Shown here: piece by piece, positions 61,401 through 64,000 of the stretch
Position numbering within the stretch: the stretch's first letter is position 1
Layout: every line of letters starts with the position of its first letter
Assembly: GCA_005281725.1 (NCBI GenBank)
Contig: SSBO01000009.1
Span: forward strand, 5,092,363 to 5,156,362
Origin: Wuchereria bancrofti
Lineage: Eukaryota > Nematoda > Chromadorea > Rhabditida > Onchocercidae
Direction of reading: 5' to 3'
Length of the DNA: 64,000 bases
Made by a program: the position numbers and the translations under genes
Notes under the pieces: model-generated
The model's input: the letters and a program-made list of their open reading frames with translations, nothing else
The model's database searches: none
What the model was told of the DNA's origin: nothing

Positions 61401-63411
61401 TTTTATTCATAATGTTGTAGTGGGAAATTTATATGAAAGTTCTTAATATTTAATGCAGGATCAAATATTAAGGATCTTAATATTTTGTTTAGTTTATAAA
61501 AACTCTTCATTGCAGTGGTATTTTCGAATGGGGGCTTTTATACAAAGAAACTGAGCTATCATCGCAAGAACTACTACGAAGAAAACATAATAGTGAACCA
61601 TTCAGGTCATGAATTTTCATCTTTTTTTTTCACGAACTTTTGCTTTGCAAGCATTAGGGTTATCCATTTTTTTCAAGTGTTCTTTATTTCTAGAATTTTT
61701 TAGGTCTCCAACTCATGCAGGTGGCCTATTTGCTATTAATAAGAAATGGTTCGAAGAGCTAGGTTATTATGATCCTGGACTACAAATATGGGGAGGTGAA
61801 CAATATGAGCTTTCTTTCAAAGTTAGTTTTTTCCAACTATAAAGAAAATGTAGTTGTTGGTATTTCTTAAATTAAAATCAAAAAGTGAATATTCAAGTTT
61901 TAGGTATAAGATTTTGATTTCCTTTATCTATATCAAAACTAGTAAATTTTGCAGATCTGGCAATGCGGAGGCGGAATTTTGTTTGTGCCATGTTCGCATG
62001 TTGGTCATGTGTACCGGTCACATATGCCTTATGGTTTCGGAAAGCTCTCTGGAAAGCCAGTTATTTCAACTGTAATTTTTCATCGGAAGTTTTCTGCTTC
62101 GGGAGCTTTTATTCTGATATTTGGTTTAAATTTGCATTAAAATGTTTCAGAATATGCTTCGTGTCATAAAAACGTGGATGGATGAATATGACAAGTATTA
62201 CTATATTCGAGAGCCGTCGGCAAAACATCGTTTGCCGGGTAACATAAGTTCACAGCTCAAGCTTCGAGAAAGTCTGAAGTGTAAATCCTTTAAATGGTAA
62301 ATTTATAAGAATTTAAAAACTTAATTTCTTTATTCTATGTTTATCGTCATAGCGATGAAGGCAGAACAAAATATGTGTCTCCATTGAAATCTCCATTGAA
62401 TATTGTGATTTTGGATTTTTTATATTTTTGTTATAAGAAATTTTCAAAACTTAAGGTATATGGAAAAAGTTGCTTACGATGTTATTGTATCTTATCCCTT
62501 CCCGCCGGAAAATCACGTTTGGGGCGAAGCAAAAAATCACGCTACGGGTACTTCTTCTACTTAACTTCTTTTATTTTTCATTATTTCTATTACTTATATA
62601 GTAGGCTACATTTAATAATGTTCTTAAATATTTTTCCGTGGATTTCTAGTCTTCGATTTTCAATTATATTTCCTACATTTACTTTTGTTGACGTTTTTTG
62701 ACTTTTATCCAAACTTGTTTAATCAGCTTAGTTGCATGATGACATAAGTTGAAACGCACCGTCTTATTTCGGGTTTTTGTTAGATCTCTGTAAAATTATG
62801 CGAAGAACGGAACTTTTTGGTATATAGCGCTGTTTAGGAAAATGTATTGACACTATGGGCCGACCTGTACCGGGTATTGTTGGTGCAACTCCGTGTCATG
62901 GTTATGGTGGAAATCAGGTAAAGTGAGTTGAGTTTCTTGTTTAATATACGTTTCAAGATTGAAATTGATAAGTTGTTTGATTTTAAAGCGTAAAATAGCA
63001 TCAGCTTAATGTTCATTTATTTATTTACTCTAACCAGTATAATCAGAGAGATTTTGTTTCAAGTTGATCAGATTGAATATGAAAGGCCAGTTGGCACAGG
63101 GAGAATGGTGTATAACTGCCGTACATGGGAATTTAATCACGAACCATTGCATAAAAGGGACAGTTGATGGACCCTTTACTTATAATGAGGTGAGTTTCTT
63201 TTCTTTTAATGCTTACAAGCGGCAGAAGAATTTCTAATACTTCCAAAATGATGCAAAAATTTTGAATGTTTAGGAAAGCGAGCAAATAATTATCAGGAAC
63301 TTGTGCCTAACAGCAGCTAAATCCATATCCAGTTCGGTACTATCAATGGAAAAATGTGATTCGGAAAATCAATGGCAGAAATGGAAATGGCGAGAAATAT
63401 ATATTGATTAA
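58479..63411 (+). CDS. GALNT7: Polypeptide N-acetylgalactosaminyltransferase, GALNT7 type
   Basis: Golgi type II membrane enzyme that adds GalNAc to Ser/Thr of mucin-type glycoproteins; GALNT7 prefers already glycosylated substrates. Sixteen exons: 58479-58528, 58758-58836, 58955-59016, 59136-59266, 59409-59544, 59714-59880, 60681-60888, 61281-61370, 61516-61605, 61704-61821, 61955-62071, 62151-62296, 62456-62547, 62838-62917, 63064-63189, 63274-63411; 609 aa, all phases close. Basic cytosolic tail [17 protein letters not shown], one membrane helix (about 18-37), stem, then the GT-A domain: [16 protein letters not shown], the metal-binding DAHCEV (D257, H259), WGGE (367-370), HVGHVYR; C-terminal ricin-type lectin domain with NLCLTAAK and QKWKW. 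The [14 protein letters not shown] segment and spacing match GALNT7 (worm gly-7). The first two exons are placed by membrane topology and phase, so are less certain than the rest. Confidence 0.95.
59686..59713 (+). repeat. TA microsatellite abutting a 3' splice site
   Basis: (TA)n runs straight into TTTCAG, the acceptor of GALNT7 exon 6 at 59714. The usual T-rich tract is mostly replaced by TA. Confidence 0.95.
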
Positions 63412-64000
63412 TTAACTGGATAATCTGCTCAAAAACTTCCTATATTGTTGACAACCTATATAGCATCTTGAATAACTTTTCACAGAATTTTTTCTGGAAT
63501 TGCGAATTAACCTAAAAAAGGATTTTGTTTTTCTCAGTATGAAATAGGTATGGAATGAATATCTTTTTCTTTTTGGTTGGCTTATGTGCGTCTGTTGAGT
63601 AGTTTTTTCCTTTTATCGATCCAGTTGTTGCAAAAATACAATTTGAAAGAAAAAAATGAACAGCGAAAGAAAGGGAGAAAAGACAGCGCTTTCTAGTAAT
63701 TGTTTTGTAAACTTTATTGACTCAGTACTGATTCGTAATGTAATGCATGTTGGGCTACTATTTTATACATACTGCTCAGTTTCTTTTCCTGTAAAAGTGC
63801 GAATTTCTTTAGCTCATTAGCCTAAGTTCAGGAAAACTGGTTGCTTGTTTGGAAATCGGTTTGGAAGACAACTTCTAAGAATTCTTCAGTGCCTTTTCTT
63901 GTTTATATAGTTTTATTTCTAATGTTTTTGCTGTAACTGGTTATGCACTTAAAAAGAGCCGCAGCTCAACGAAAGACTTAATATTTCTTTCCAGTTATCA
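63412..64000. other. 3' flank of GALNT7, no gene seen
   Basis: AT-rich 3' UTR and downstream sequence. No AATAAA could be placed with confidence. Confidence 0.5.

Noticed and set aside
1..64000. CRISPR arrays, rRNA, tRNA and spliced-leader RNA genes
   Set aside because: No regularly spaced repeats, conserved rRNA blocks, tRNA T-loop signature or SL1-like sequence was found by eye; a tRNAscan and Rfam scan would be decisive.

Overview
The window looks like a piece of a nematode nuclear genome, most likely a clade III (filarial-type) worm. The reasons are seen directly: DNA that is strongly AT-rich, many short exons with GT...TTTCAG introns, likely trans-splice acceptors just upstream of start codons, and families that are nematode-specific or nematode-expanded (DB-module secreted protein, major sperm protein domain, SH2-tyrosine kinase of the FER/KIN type, innexin, bestrophin). 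The species assignment is inference. Gene models were built by hand from splice signals, conserved motifs and phase continuity; most of them close in frame.

Layout. 1-4.1 kb: no supported gene. 4.1-7.9 kb (+): F-box protein. 11.1-13.9 kb (+): glutaredoxin 3 (Trx-Grx-Grx). 15.1-18.1 kb (-): a 649-codon Asn/Ser-rich orphan reading frame plus possible downstream exons. 19.4-20.3 kb (-): 5' LTR, primer-binding site and gag start of a truncated BEL/Pao-like retroelement. 20.3-24 kb: gene-poor, with a diverged direct repeat and a short minisatellite. 24.0-27.2 kb (-): SH2-tyrosine kinase. 28.8-30.4 kb (-): MSP-domain protein with a long Lys/Glu tail. 32.1-37.0 kb (+): divergent DEAD-box helicase of the DDX3/Vasa group. 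39.05-40.28 kb (+): secreted cysteine-rich DB-module protein. 41.9-45.0 kb (+): bestrophin. 47.5-48.2 kb: a possible decayed coding segment. 48.9-55.0 kb (+): innexin with an unusual cytoplasmic region. 57.8-58.0 kb (+): a 70-residue COPS9/CSNAP-like COP9 signalosome subunit. 58.5-63.4 kb (+): GALNT7-type polypeptide GalNAc-transferase.

The genes do not form one pathway. The strongest functional echo is the SH2 kinase next to the MSP-domain gene, both on the minus strand; both families are often sperm-expressed in nematodes, but expression cannot be read from the sequence. No bacterial-style operon, CRISPR array, tRNA or rRNA was found. The most rewarding oddities are the glutaredoxin with tandem domains of identical exon layout and a CKFS second active site, two probable GC-AG introns, the innexin insertion, TA repeats abutting 3' splice sites, a 40-bp inverted repeat next to COPS9, and several diverged local duplications.
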